The notes beneath the pieces are model-generated. The model had not been told where the DNA came from, did no database searches, and worked only from the letters and a program-made list of their open reading frames with translations. From Alteromonas abrolhosensis (GTDB taxonomy: Bacteria; Pseudomonadota; Gammaproteobacteria; Enterobacterales; Alteromonadaceae), in the NCBI RefSeq assembly GCF_001953635.1, contig NZ_MEJH01000003.1, positions 1,176,648 to 1,240,647 of the forward strand: DNA of 64,000 bases, given 5' to 3'. A program made the translations under genes and the position numbers. This document shows, piece by piece, positions 1 through 8,678 of the stretch; within the stretch, counting starts at the first letter, position 1; each line of letters starts with the position of its first letter.

Positions 1-1043
1 ACGGCTGAAGGCTGCTGCTGATCTATGCGAGTGTAATAGTCTTTTAAATCTTTCGCGTTCTGTGCAAAGGCATTTCCAACCGTACTAATAGCCGATACGC
101 CAATGCCTACTAAGTCTGTATCACCACGCAACGTATAGCCTTGGAAATTGCGGTGAAGCTCGCCTTGGTTTTTGGCTATTGCAAGAGAGTCGGTGCTTAA
201 GGCGAAATGGTCAAGGCCAATCATCTCATAACCCACGCTCGTGAAATTGTTCACGGCAAGCTTGTAAAGTGCTGCTTTTTCTTCGCTGTTAGGAAGTGTT
301 TCTGGAGCAAATTTCCGCTGTGCAGCAAAGCGTTCCGGCAGGTGTGCATAGCTAAAAAGAGAAATGCGATCCGGCATCATTGCTTTTGTCGCTGCTATGG
401 TAGATTTAAAGGTCTCCAGCGATTGATTTGGCAACCCGTAAATTAAATCTAAGTTCACAGACTCAAAACCCAGTGAGCGGGCTTCAAACACAAGTTCGGC
501 TATGTGAGATGTGCTTTGTACGCGGTTTATAGTTTTTTGTACATTGTAATCGGTATCTTGCAAACCAAAACTAATGCGTGTGTATCCTAGCGATCTCAAA
601 TGCTGCAGATAGCGTTTATCAACATTTCTAGGGTCGAGCTCTATTGAAAGTTCAGCACTTGCATCAAAGGAGAAGTGTTTTTTTAGCAAGTACATTAAAT
701 ATGCATGTTGGGTTTCATTTAAGAAACTTGGTGAGCCACCGCCCAAATGCAAGGAAACAATGTGTTTTCCCTCGGCAAGATAGCGCTTAGTTAACACTTC
801 CTTTTCTAGGTAATGCAAATATTCGTCTGCTTTTTCATTGTGACGAGTCACTAGCTTATTGCAACCACAGTAATAACACAGGGTTTTACAAAAGGGGATG
901 TGAATATACAAACTCACCGCTGAAGCTTTCGAGACAGTGAGCGCAGAACGTAGAATGTCGTCTTCGAGTGGTTCAAATTTAAGTGCAGTAGGATAGGATG
1001 TGTAGCGTGGTGCGTGCTGCGCATATTTAGTTATAGTAGACAT
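1..1043 (-). CDS. hemN: Oxygen-independent coproporphyrinogen III oxidase (3' end cut by window)
   Basis: Radical-SAM enzyme of haem synthesis that converts coproporphyrinogen III to protoporphyrinogen IX without oxygen. I translated the reverse strand from the ATG at 1043: about 347 codons are present of the roughly 455 usual for HemN, and the frame is open to the window edge. The N-terminus MSTITKYAQHAPRYTSYPTA is HemN-like. Residues 45-63 carry LYIHIPFCKTLCYYCGCNK, with the CxxxCxxC cluster ligands Cys52, Cys56 and Cys59 plus the extra HemN cysteine at 61. A GGGSP SAM-binding motif follows. The extra Cys and the N-terminal block favour true HemN over HemW. The gene is divergent from the SGNH hydrolase. 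Only the C-terminal domain is missing, because of the window boundary. Confidence 0.93.
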   Translation of the reverse strand, partial: MSTITKYAQHAPRYTSYPTALKFEPLEDDILRSALTVSKASAVSLYIHIPFCKTLCYYCGCNKLVTRHNEKADEYLHYLEKEVLTKRYLAEGKHIVSLHLGGGSPSFLNETQHAYLMYLLKKHFSFDASAELSIELDPRNVDKRYLQHLRSLGYTRISFGLQDTDYNVQKTINRVQSTSHIAELVFEARSLGFESVNLDLIYGLPNQSLETFKSTIAATKAMMPDRISLFSYAHLPERFAAQRKFAPETLPNSEEKAALYKLAVNNFTSVGYEMIGLDHFALSTDSLAIAKNQGELHRNFQGYTLRGDTDLVGIGVSAISTVGNAFAQNAKDLKDYYTRIDQQQPSA

Positions 1044-1220
1044 GGTATTGTTTCTTTTTATGGCAATTGGAGTCATCGTAAATCTGCGCTTTATTAAATG
1101 GCTACTGCGCCGTTTCTCAATGGGGTGGCAATCAAGTGCTTGTGTTAGCTTGATATACGACCGTAAGTTTGAGGAACCAGCGAATGGTTCAAAGTGTATC
1201 TATTTCGGAAGGAGCGTTTT

Positions 1221-1973
1221 TTGATCTACTTCAAGGTTTTAGCGTTAAACACAGTATTTTTACTTTTGTTCCCGGTTGTATTGCTACAAGCATTGTGGGT
1301 ACGTAGAAAAACTGCTGTGCTGCCCGAGCCAGACGGAAAAAGGGTCTTTACCTCGGCAGAAGATTTAACGCTGCCCTCTACCAGCTTATTGGTGGTAGGC
1401 GATTCTGCAGCGGCCGGTGTAGGCGCTACTTCGCAAGAGGGTGCACTTAGCGGAATACTCTATTTAAGACTGGCTCAATATGGGCCGACGCGGGTATCGC
1501 TACATGCCAAAACAGGTTACAAAAGCGAAGATGTCCTTAATTTACTTTATGATATTCCTGCCGAAAAATTTACTTCTGCACTAGTCTCCATTGGTGTGAA
1601 TGATGTCACCAAGTTTGTGTCTCTTAAGCAGTGGCAAAAAAATGTGGATGCTATAGGTGCGCTACTCACTGAAAAGTTTGGCTGTAAGAGAATTTTATTT
1701 ACCGCATTACCACCCATTCATTGCTTTCCCGCGTTACCACAGCCGTTGCGCACTCTATTGGGCTGTAGAGCATGGCTATTAAATTACGTCTTAGCGCAGC
1801 GTGTAGCGGTGCGCGATAATTCAGAAGTACTTTGTGTAACTGCACTTAATTTTCATGGCAAGGTGAACGATATTAAGCAAAGTGGCTTGATGGCGGAAGA
1901 TGGGTTTCATCCCTCAACAAAAGGGTACGAAATTTGGGCGCATTCGGCATTAGAAAGGCTGAGATCATCCTAA
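1221..1973 (+). CDS. SGNH/GDSL-type hydrolase, membrane-anchored
   Basis: Probable esterase or lipase of the SGNH fold. Block I is VVGDSAAAG, with the nucleophile Ser at about residue 62. Block III is SIGVND. Block V is DGFHPS, with the catalytic Asp and His. One N-terminal hydrophobic segment (about residues 3-22) suggests a membrane anchor or signal peptide with a periplasmic catalytic domain. I prefer the TTG at 1221 because a strong GGAAGGAG ribosome site (1208-1215) precedes it by a few bases. An in-frame GTG at 1194 would add 9 residues but has no ribosome site. The substrate cannot be read from sequence. The gene stands alone between hemN and the DsbA-like gene, with no obvious partner. 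Confidence 0.85.
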   Translation: MIYFKVLALNTVFLLLFPVVLLQALWVRRKTAVLPEPDGKRVFTSAEDLTLPSTSLLVVGDSAAAGVGATSQEGALSGILYLRLAQYGPTRVSLHAKTGYKSEDVLNLLYDIPAEKFTSALVSIGVNDVTKFVSLKQWQKNVDAIGALLTEKFGCKRILFTALPPIHCFPALPQPLRTLLGCRAWLLNYVLAQRVAVRDNSEVLCVTALNFHGKVNDIKQSGLMAEDGFHPSTKGYEIWAHSALERLRSS

Positions 1974-2073
1974 GCATTCATTACGTACAAATACAGGATG
2001 GGGCTTGAAGTTTCATTTTGTAACCTTATCTAAGCCCTTACGCATTCTCGAATTCAATAAAGTGAGCCCTTTC

Positions 2074-2751
2074 ATGACAGCAGATTTACAAGGTGCACAA
2101 AATGTGCGCGATGGAAAAAGAGTAACGGTAAATATGGTGTCTGATGTGGTGTGCCCTTGGTGTATTGTTGGATACCAGCGCCTACAAGAAGCCATTAAAA
2201 CCCTAGATAACATTGAAGTTGATATTAAGTTTCACCCGTTCGAGCTGAACCCCAATATGCCAGAAGAAGGGCAAAACCTTCGTGAGCATATAATGGAAAA
2301 GTACGGCATAAGTGAGCAGCAAAGCGCGCAGAACAGAGCGCGGCTAGTAGAAGCAGGCGAGCAATTGGGCTTTTCGTTTAATTTTACTGACGACTCTCGC
2401 ATGCAGAACACGTTTAAGGCGCACCAACTTATCCATTTTGCAGCAGAAAACGGCCTTGAAGAAGAAATGAAGCTGGCCTTATTTAGTGCCTACTTCACAG
2501 ATGGTAAAAACATTAATGATATAGGTGTTTTAGTAGAGTTGGCACAAACTGTTGGCCTTGATAAGTCTGAAGCCGAACAAACCCTTAAAAGTGAAAAATA
2601 CGCGCAGGCAGTGCGTGAGGAAGAAACTGTTTGGATGCAGCGTGGTATTCAGAGTGTACCTACCTTTGTAATTGGTAATCAGGGCGTTGCAGGGGCTCAA
2701 GAGCCAGCCACATTGGCTGCATTTATTTCCCAAGCAGCATCACAGCAATAA
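2074..2751 (+). CDS. DsbA-family (FrnE-like) thiol oxidoreductase
   Basis: Cytoplasmic thioredoxin-fold protein of the DsbA/FrnE family. The active-site motif VCPWC lies near the N-terminus in MVSDVVCPWCIVGYQRL and is followed by the helical insertion typical of FrnE and of 2-hydroxychromene-2-carboxylate isomerases. The cis-Pro loop appears as GIQSVPTFVIG near the C-terminus. No signal peptide is visible, in line with FrnE proteins, which are linked to cytosolic disulfide handling and stress tolerance. I chose the ATG at 2074 because the family begins just before the beta strand leading to CPWC. The frame is open upstream to a TTG at 2005, which would give 23 extra residues unlike the family. 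It is followed by xdhC after 27 bp, possibly cotranscribed. Confidence 0.85.
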   Translation: MTADLQGAQNVRDGKRVTVNMVSDVVCPWCIVGYQRLQEAIKTLDNIEVDIKFHPFELNPNMPEEGQNLREHIMEKYGISEQQSAQNRARLVEAGEQLGFSFNFTDDSRMQNTFKAHQLIHFAAENGLEEEMKLALFSAYFTDGKNINDIGVLVELAQTVGLDKSEAEQTLKSEKYAQAVREEETVWMQRGIQSVPTFVIGNQGVAGAQEPATLAAFISQAASQQ

Positions 2752-2778
2752 GCAGGTTGAACGGGTTAAGAGGTAGTT

Positions 2779-3771
2779 ATGAGTAATCACGTTAACCATT
2801 TGCTAGCACAGTGGCTTCCGCTCAAAAACAAGCACAAATGGGTGCTAGGTTTTATTTTTAAAACCGAAGGTTCATGCTACCGCAAAGCGGGCGCCATGAT
2901 GTTGTTTAGCGACGCTGGGCATCAGTTAGGTATATTAAGTGGTGGCTGTTTGGAAAGTGACATCGTAAAAAAAGCACAGCGAGTAATGACAGACGGAGTA
3001 AGTCGTACCGCGGTTTACGATGACGAAGATGAAGAAGATATTGCGTTTAAGCTAGGTGTAGGTTGCGGCGGTGTGGTGCATTTAGCACTCGTACCAGTCA
3101 ATGAGAACAACCAATATTTATCGTTGGATGTGGTCAGTAAAACCTTATCTAATGGAATGGCGTGTGAGTGGCGCTGCGCTGTTGATGGTACCTCAGGTAA
3201 CTGCACGGTATGGGAAGACAGTTCAGCAAAACCAAGAAAAGCTGTTTTAGACACCGCAAATGGAAAGCAAACGTTGTCGGTTTTGATGCTGCCGCCCATC
3301 CACTTACTTGTTGTTGGTGGTGGATACGATGCAACCTTCATGACCAAGCTTGCTAGTTTGCAGGGCTATTTAGTAAGCCTTTGGGATCCACGGCCCGCAC
3401 AAGCAAGGCTTGAGCACTTTCGCGACGTAAATTATCTCATTGAGGATCCATCAACCGAAGGCTTACGTCTTCATATGGGCGAGCACAATATTCAAGCGGC
3501 GGTGCTTATGTCTCACCACCGGGAAATTGACGCAAAGGCGCTGCAGGTGCTAAGCAAGCAGTCGTTAACCTATACCGCAATGTTGGGTCCACTGCATCGC
3601 AAGCAGGAAATTATGGATTTAGCCGGGCTTAGCGATACCAACTTTACTCAGTATTTCGCAAGCCCCGCTGGTTTTGACATTGGTGGCGAACTGCCTGAGC
3701 ATATAGCGCTGTCTGTTATTGCCCAATGCCATGCGGTGTTTCATACCAAACCTACACATTTAAAGCGTTAG
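2779..3771 (+). CDS. XdhC/CoxI family molybdoenzyme maturation protein
   Basis: XdhC-family proteins bind sulfurated molybdenum cofactor and help insert it into xanthine-dehydrogenase-type enzymes. The N-terminal XdhC/CoxI domain has the signature GILSGGCLESDI (about residues 50-62) and GVGCGGVVHLAL (about 92-103). The C-terminal half is a Rossmann-like domain starting at HLLVVGGGYDA and ending in FDIGGELPEHIALSVIAQ. The start ATG is preceded by AAGAGG. No xanthine dehydrogenase or aldehyde oxidase gene lies within the window, so this is an orphan copy here. Its stop codon overlaps the stop of the convergent TonB-dependent receptor (shared bases 3769-3770), leaving no room for a terminator between them. 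Confidence 0.87.
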   Translation: MSNHVNHLLAQWLPLKNKHKWVLGFIFKTEGSCYRKAGAMMLFSDAGHQLGILSGGCLESDIVKKAQRVMTDGVSRTAVYDDEDEEDIAFKLGVGCGGVVHLALVPVNENNQYLSLDVVSKTLSNGMACEWRCAVDGTSGNCTVWEDSSAKPRKAVLDTANGKQTLSVLMLPPIHLLVVGGGYDATFMTKLASLQGYLVSLWDPRPAQARLEHFRDVNYLIEDPSTEGLRLHMGEHNIQAAVLMSHHREIDAKALQVLSKQSLTYTAMLGPLHRKQEIMDLAGLSDTNFTQYFASPAGFDIGGELPEHIALSVIAQCHAVFHTKPTHLKR

Positions 3772-6404
3772 AAAGACTTTCTGAAGGTAACGCCAAAGCT
3801 TCTAGGTGCGCCAGGGTAGGCCATGATCTTTCCGGTTTGTACCGGTACGTCAAAACCGCTTCGTGCAACGTACTTTTCATCGAAAACGTTGCGCGACCAC
3901 GCAATAATTTCGCTATCCCATTGTGGGATAGTGAAACTTACGCGAACGTTAAATAATGAAAAGTCGTCAGCATATTTGTACGGGTCGTTCGCATCATCAA
4001 GAAATACGTCCCCCGTGTATTGGTAGTCAATACTGGCGGAGGCAGGATAATTCCCAACTTCGAAATAGTGATTCAGCATAAGAGACAGTGAGTTCTGAGG
4101 CTCGAAGCCTACGCGGTCTCCGTCTCTTGAACAGAACGGGTCGTTAGGCTCCACACGGCCGGGATCGTCTATGCCGGTGTGCCACGTGTACGCAACCCAA
4201 CACGTTCCGCGTTTAAACTCATCAAAGTTCGCCAATGTGCGCGATGCAACAGCGTGTAATTCAGTGCTTTCTGTCACTAGCCATGTGGCTTCAAGTTCTA
4301 CACCTTTGACTATGATATCGCCCGCATTTTGCAGGTTGAACCCCAATCCGGTAAAGGTCGTCGCCTGAAAGTCGCTAATTTGCGTATAGTGCGCCGCGGC
4401 ATTTACGCGAACGCCGTATTCTTCAAAATCGTGTTTAATACCTATTTCGGCACTTCGTGATTTTTCAGCATCAAAAAGCGGGCTAAGCGAAGGTAAAATT
4501 CTGTCGGTATTCGTACCGCCAGCTTTGTATCCTGTGGCAAAACTAGCGTACGTTAGCGTGTTGTCATTTGGGTGATAAGCCAGTTTCACTGTGCCGGTTA
4601 ACTGCGAATCATCAAGCTCTTCGTTTAAATCAGGGCGCGGCATAACTGCTGCTGATCCCAAGAAGAAATATCCCCAGCCCGCTTGTTGAAACGGTGCGAT
4701 AGCGTTAAGGGATTGTGCTGTAGGGGCTTGTCCCGTCGCTAACGCAGCAGCGATGTTTTGCAACCCAACCACCGCACTCCCTACATTAGGCCATTGCGCA
4801 GGGTCTTGAGTTAGTCCGTCAATACCAGGCCCTTGCTCATCGTAGGCTCCGACAATCGACTTTTCTTCGCGGGTATAGCGTAAGCCCGTTGTTAACGTGA
4901 AATCACGGTTTAACAGCCATTCCAGCTGAGAGAATAAAGCAATACTGTCTTGCTCTTGATTAGCGCTGTGTGCGAAAGCAGTGCCGGACGGCGCTGGTGC
5001 TGCAGCAGGCGCAATAAAACCTGATGTAACTGCAGATAGCTCGTTGATGGCGTTAGCCAAAGGCAGTAGTTCGGATGCAGCGGCATTAAAGAACGCACTG
5101 AAATCATCTTGCGTTGTGGTATCAAAAGTGAGATCTAAGTTCTGGCTGTAATAGTAAACACCTATTAATCCGCGCACATTCTCGCTGGTGTAATGTAACC
5201 TAACTTCTTGAGAAAATGACTGCTGTCTGGCGTCGTTAGTGGCGGTAAGAAGGTCGGCATCAGAAAAGTCAGTATCTATCGTATCTAAGCTATCAAACGC
5301 GCGGTACGCGCTTATACTCACTATGTCCCATGCTTCGTTTAAAGCCACATCAACTTGGACTGATAGCCCTTTATCTTCCATTTTTGAAAGGGGAGTTTGT
5401 GACAGCGACGTTCTATAGTCATAAAAGTTATCGCGCCCATAAATAGTTGCATTGAATGGCGGTTGTAGTAGCAGAGCATCAGTGCCGAACTTACCCGCTA
5501 TTTCATTAGCCTGAATATTGTTTTGGAAAGTCAGCGCGCCGCAGCAACGTTCGTCTAACTCGCCATAATCAGCAATAAGCCGTACGCTAATATCAGCCGT
5601 AGGAGTGTAAAGTAACTGTGCTTTTACCGCAGAACGGTTACGGTTATTCAGGGTTTGCCCGCTGCGCTCATCGGTAATGAAGCCGTCGCTATGAGAGCTA
5701 AAACCCGAAACACGTATGGCAAGAATATCGTCGATAAGCGAAAACGACGAGCCTGCGCTCAAACGAACCAAATTATCGTTGCCAACAAGGGCTTCGGCAA
5801 AGCCGTTTCGATCATCGTGTGAAGGTGCGACAGTCGTTAATGTCATTGCGCCAGCGGCGGTATTCTTACCAAATAAAGTGCCCTGTGGGCCACGTAACAC
5901 TTCAATAGATTCAACATCGACTAAGTCGTTAATTAGCGCGTTTTGTCTTGAGCGGTAAACACCATCTACATATAAACCTACCGAAGATTCGAAGCCGAAG
6001 TTTTGTGAAGACGTGCCAATGCCACGAATTGAAAACCCTGAATTTGTTACACTTTGGTTTTGAAACGCGCCAAATGCAGGTACGTAGTTTTGCAGGTCAA
6101 ACACATCTCGGCTTACGGTCTCAACCAAATCTTGACCTGAAAGTGCAGTAACCGCAACAGGCACATCTTGCAAGTTTTGGCTGGTTTTTTGCGCTTGAAC
6201 AACAATGCGTTCTAGCGTCTTTTTGCTGTGCGGTGTTAATTGGTTATCTTCACTAGCTTGGGCGCTTGGAGCGAGAACACAGGCCGACGTAATTATCGAG
6301 GCGATTATCGGGGTGCGGTAAAGACAACGAGTTATGGCATTTAAAGATGTACCTGCAACAGTACCTGCTTTAGTACAGGGCAAAACGTGTGTAAGTGACT
6401 TCAT
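3768..6404 (-). CDS. TonB-dependent outer-membrane receptor (878 aa)
   Basis: Outer-membrane 22-strand barrel with plug for TonB/ExbBD-energised uptake. A long signal region (about residues 1-50, ending APSAQA) is followed by a TonB-box-like ERIVVQAQ and a plug domain (NLQDVPVAVTALSGQDL; RGPQGTLFGKNTAAGAM). The barrel ends in a C-terminal aromatic, FRKSF, as required for BAM insertion. An LDERCC motif in the barrel suggests a disulfide in an extracellular loop. It belongs to the large group of receptors that often sit next to catabolic genes in marine and sphingomonad genomes. No Fur-box-like sequence is seen upstream and acyl-CoA genes lie next door, so a hydrophobic carbon substrate is more likely than a siderophore. 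The ligand is unknown. Confidence 0.93.
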   Translation of the reverse strand: MKSLTHVLPCTKAGTVAGTSLNAITRCLYRTPIIASIITSACVLAPSAQASEDNQLTPHSKKTLERIVVQAQKTSQNLQDVPVAVTALSGQDLVETVSRDVFDLQNYVPAFGAFQNQSVTNSGFSIRGIGTSSQNFGFESSVGLYVDGVYRSRQNALINDLVDVESIEVLRGPQGTLFGKNTAAGAMTLTTVAPSHDDRNGFAEALVGNDNLVRLSAGSSFSLIDDILAIRVSGFSSHSDGFITDERSGQTLNNRNRSAVKAQLLYTPTADISVRLIADYGELDERCCGALTFQNNIQANEIAGKFGTDALLLQPPFNATIYGRDNFYDYRTSLSQTPLSKMEDKGLSVQVDVALNEAWDIVSISAYRAFDSLDTIDTDFSDADLLTATNDARQQSFSQEVRLHYTSENVRGLIGVYYYSQNLDLTFDTTTQDDFSAFFNAAASELLPLANAINELSAVTSGFIAPAAAPAPSGTAFAHSANQEQDSIALFSQLEWLLNRDFTLTTGLRYTREEKSIVGAYDEQGPGIDGLTQDPAQWPNVGSAVVGLQNIAAALATGQAPTAQSLNAIAPFQQAGWGYFFLGSAAVMPRPDLNEELDDSQLTGTVKLAYHPNDNTLTYASFATGYKAGGTNTDRILPSLSPLFDAEKSRSAEIGIKHDFEEYGVRVNAAAHYTQISDFQATTFTGLGFNLQNAGDIIVKGVELEATWLVTESTELHAVASRTLANFDEFKRGTCWVAYTWHTGIDDPGRVEPNDPFCSRDGDRVGFEPQNSLSLMLNHYFEVGNYPASASIDYQYTGDVFLDDANDPYKYADDFSLFNVRVSFTIPQWDSEIIAWSRNVFDEKYVARSGFDVPVQTGKIMAYPGAPRSFGVTFRKSF

Positions 6405-6518
6405 TTTGGTTCTTTTTAATTTTAAAAGCGGTGAGCTTTAAACAAAATTAATCACGACAAGGTCGCGTCCATTTGCGAGCAGTCCTTTACTTTTAAATGC
6501 GTCTACTTCCTTAAGACG

Positions 6519-6749
6519 TCACGTGCTTTTTTCACTATACAATCTATTGAACATATATTGCACGCATTTGACGGTATCATGTTGAGCTTTGTCTATAACG
6601 TGCAAAAAGTGATCAATTGCTTGCTGGTGCATAGTTTCACATGATGCATACTCATTCAAAATATCAATTAAACTTATATCGCTGTTTTCCTTACTATGTT
6701 GATTGAAAGTTAACATATTAATAACATCGAGCAGTGGTATGACAGACAT
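6519..6749 (-). CDS. Small hypothetical protein (76 aa), uncertain
   Basis: A short reading frame without a recognised family. It encodes a largely helical, soluble-looking protein rich in His and Gln in the second half (MHQQAIDHFLHVIDKAQ), ending KST. There is no signal peptide. The ATG at 6749 lies inside the first codons of the divergent phosphatase-like gene and has no clear ribosome site; the next Met (MLTFNQ) would start at about 6716. It sits upstream of, and in the same direction as, the TonB-dependent receptor, so it could be a small regulator or a fortuitous frame in the promoter region. Composition looks protein-like, but support is limited. Confidence 0.35.
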   Translation of the reverse strand: MSVIPLLDVINMLTFNQHSKENSDISLIDILNEYASCETMHQQAIDHFLHVIDKAQHDTVKCVQYMFNRLYSEKST

Positions 6750-7425
6750 CTATTTAGTGCGCCATGGTCAAGCGTCGTTTGGCAAAGCGAACTATGACAA
6801 ACTCAGTGATCTAGGTGGGCAGCAGGCTGTCTGGCTCGGTGATTACTTCAAGCATCGAAATATTCAGTTCGACACAGTTTTTTCTGGTGACATGGTTAGG
6901 CATCACGAAACCAAGGACGGCATCGCTACTGGCATTGCGTCACAAAGCTATTCTCTACCTGAGGCCACGGTAAATAGTGCGCTGAATGAATTCAATTTCC
7001 AGGCTGTTGCTAAAGCTTACTTAACTCGTTACCCAGAAGCGAAAGTGCCTGAAGGTGCGTCGCCGTCGGAATACTATCGATTGCTAAAAAAAGCCATGAT
7101 TGCCTGGTCGCAGGACGAACTGGCACATGAACTCCTTGATGAAACATGGGGGCAGTTCGAAGACAGAGTTCACAGCATGCTCACGCATCTTAAAAGTATT
7201 GACGCGAAGCGTGTTCTCGTTGTGAGTTCTGGCGGTGCAATTGCCATGATGCTCAAACACATTCTTGGCTACGATGCGGCCACCGTTGTGAATATGAATT
7301 TGCAGATCCGAAATGCCAGTTTTTCTCAATGCTTTGCCAATGCGCGAGGCGTTCATCTAAATAACTTCAACAGCGTACCTCACCTGGATGTGATTGACAG
7401 GTTACACGCCATTACCTACAGCTAA
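6739..7425 (+). CDS. Histidine phosphatase superfamily protein with altered second active-site motif
   Basis: Phosphoglycerate-mutase-like fold. The N-terminal [10 protein letters not shown] carries the phospho-accepting His (residue 8) and its Arg. [10 protein letters not shown] supplies the second Arg/His region. Where most members have a second catalytic His (as in SHGG), this protein has [10 protein letters not shown] (7218-7247), so the acid/base His appears replaced by Ser. The start at 6739 gives the family-standard [11 protein letters not shown]. The frame extends 12 codons further upstream without a ribosome site. It is followed by the acyl-CoA dehydrogenase after 11 bp and is the first gene of the phosphatase-dehydrogenase-kinase-oxidoreductase operon. 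Its substrate could be a phosphorylated acyl intermediate of that pathway (inference). It could also have lost normal catalysis. Confidence 0.85.
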   Translation: MTDIYLVRHGQASFGKANYDKLSDLGGQQAVWLGDYFKHRNIQFDTVFSGDMVRHHETKDGIATGIASQSYSLPEATVNSALNEFNFQAVAKAYLTRYPEAKVPEGASPSEYYRLLKKAMIAWSQDELAHELLDETWGQFEDRVHSMLTHLKSIDAKRVLVVSSGGAIAMMLKHILGYDAATVVNMNLQIRNASFSQCFANARGVHLNNFNSVPHLDVIDRLHAITYS

Positions 7426-7436
7426 ATGGGGCAGTT

Positions 7437-8669
7437 ATGAACTTTGAATATAATGAAAAGACCCAAGCACTTTTAGAAAAACTAAAAGCGTTTATGAACG
7501 AAGAAGTGTATCCAATTGAAAAGGATTACATTCACGCCGTAGAAAATGGCTCAGCCAATAATGGCGAAGGTCGTTGGAAAACGCCTGAAATGATGCATAC
7601 ATTGAAAAAGCGTGCAAAAGAAGCGGGTCTTTGGAATTTGTTTTTACCTGAAGAATATAAGCCATACGGGGCAGGCCTGACTAACGCAGAATATGCGCCA
7701 CTTTGTGAAGAAATGGGCAGAGTTTTGTTTAGCTCTGAAATCTTCAACTGTAGTGCGCCAGATACCGGCAATATGGAAGTACTGGCGAAATACGGTAACG
7801 AAAGTCAGAAAAAGCAGTGGTTAGAGCCTCTTTTAAACGGGGAAATACGCTCAGCCTTTGCTATGACAGAGCCTGCAGTGGCTTCAAGTGACGCCACTAA
7901 CATCGAAACTTCCATTAAGCGCGATGGCGATGAATACGTTATTAACGGCCGCAAGTGGTACACCAGCGGTGCCATGAATGAAAACTGTAAAATTATGGTG
8001 GTAATGGGCAAAACTGATTTTAATGCCCCTCGTCACCAGCAGCAGTCTCAAATTTTAGTTCCTATGGACACCAAAGGTGTGACTATTGTTCGCCCAATGG
8101 CTGCAATGGGCTATTACGACGAGCCTATTGGTCATGCTGAAGTCTTGTTTGAAGACGTACGTGTACCGGCAGAAAACTTACTGCTTGGTGAAGGGCGTGG
8201 TTTTGAAATTGCACAAGGACGCTTAGGCCCAGGCCGTATTCACCACTGTATGCGTCTTATTGGCTGTGCTCAGCGCGCGCTCGATATGGCGTGTGAACGA
8301 GTTGAGAACCGTGTGGCATTTGGCAAGCCGTTGTCAAAACAGCAGTCGGTTAGAGAAAGCATTGCGCAGATGCACTGTGATATAGAACAGGCACGCCTGC
8401 TTACGCTAAAAGCGGCAGATAAGATGGATCGCTACGGTAACAAAGTATCGCGCGACCTTATCGCTGCTATCAAAATAGTTGCGCCCACTATGGCCTGTAA
8501 CGTTATTGACCAAGCCATACAGATGCACGGGGCTGCAGGTACAAGCCAAGATTTCGTTCTGTCTGCCATGTACGCTTATGCGCGTACCATCAAGCTAGCA
8601 GATGGTCCTGATCAGGTGCACATGATGCAGTTAGGTCGTAATCTTATTGCTGAGAAAAATCACGGGTAA
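7437..8669 (+). CDS. Acyl-CoA dehydrogenase, ACAD10/11-like
   Basis: FAD-dependent acyl-CoA dehydrogenase (410 aa, normal family length). FAD and substrate motifs are visible: [16 protein letters not shown], then [13 protein letters not shown], then [13 protein letters not shown]. The C-terminal region reads [11 protein letters not shown] and [16 protein letters not shown]. The ADGPD(Q/E)VH motif replaces the YEGT-type catalytic Glu loop of ordinary FadE/MCAD enzymes and is typical of the ACAD10/11 branch. In mammals that branch has its dehydrogenase domain fused to an APH-type kinase domain, and it acts with it on 4-hydroxyacyl-CoAs through a 4-phospho intermediate (recalled from the literature). 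Here the kinase is the next gene, separate, 9 bp downstream of the stop codon. Electrons would go to EtfBA/ETF-QO. Confidence 0.92.
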   Translation: MNFEYNEKTQALLEKLKAFMNEEVYPIEKDYIHAVENGSANNGEGRWKTPEMMHTLKKRAKEAGLWNLFLPEEYKPYGAGLTNAEYAPLCEEMGRVLFSSEIFNCSAPDTGNMEVLAKYGNESQKKQWLEPLLNGEIRSAFAMTEPAVASSDATNIETSIKRDGDEYVINGRKWYTSGAMNENCKIMVVMGKTDFNAPRHQQQSQILVPMDTKGVTIVRPMAAMGYYDEPIGHAEVLFEDVRVPAENLLLGEGRGFEIAQGRLGPGRIHHCMRLIGCAQRALDMACERVENRVAFGKPLSKQQSVRESIAQMHCDIEQARLLTLKAADKMDRYGNKVSRDLIAAIKIVAPTMACNVIDQAIQMHGAAGTSQDFVLSAMYAYARTIKLADGPDQVHMMQLGRNLIAEKNHG

Positions 8670-8678
8670 GGAGTGAAC

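Noticed and set aside
1042..1224. Open frame of 60 codons in the hemN / SGNH hydrolase gap on the plus strand
   Set aside because: It has no ribosome site and no family resemblance, and it covers the divergent promoter region. The SGNH gene's own ribosome site lies inside its end.
3768..6404. TonB-dependent receptor as a siderophore receptor
   Set aside because: No Fur-like site upstream and catabolic neighbours; iron transport cannot be excluded but is not supported.
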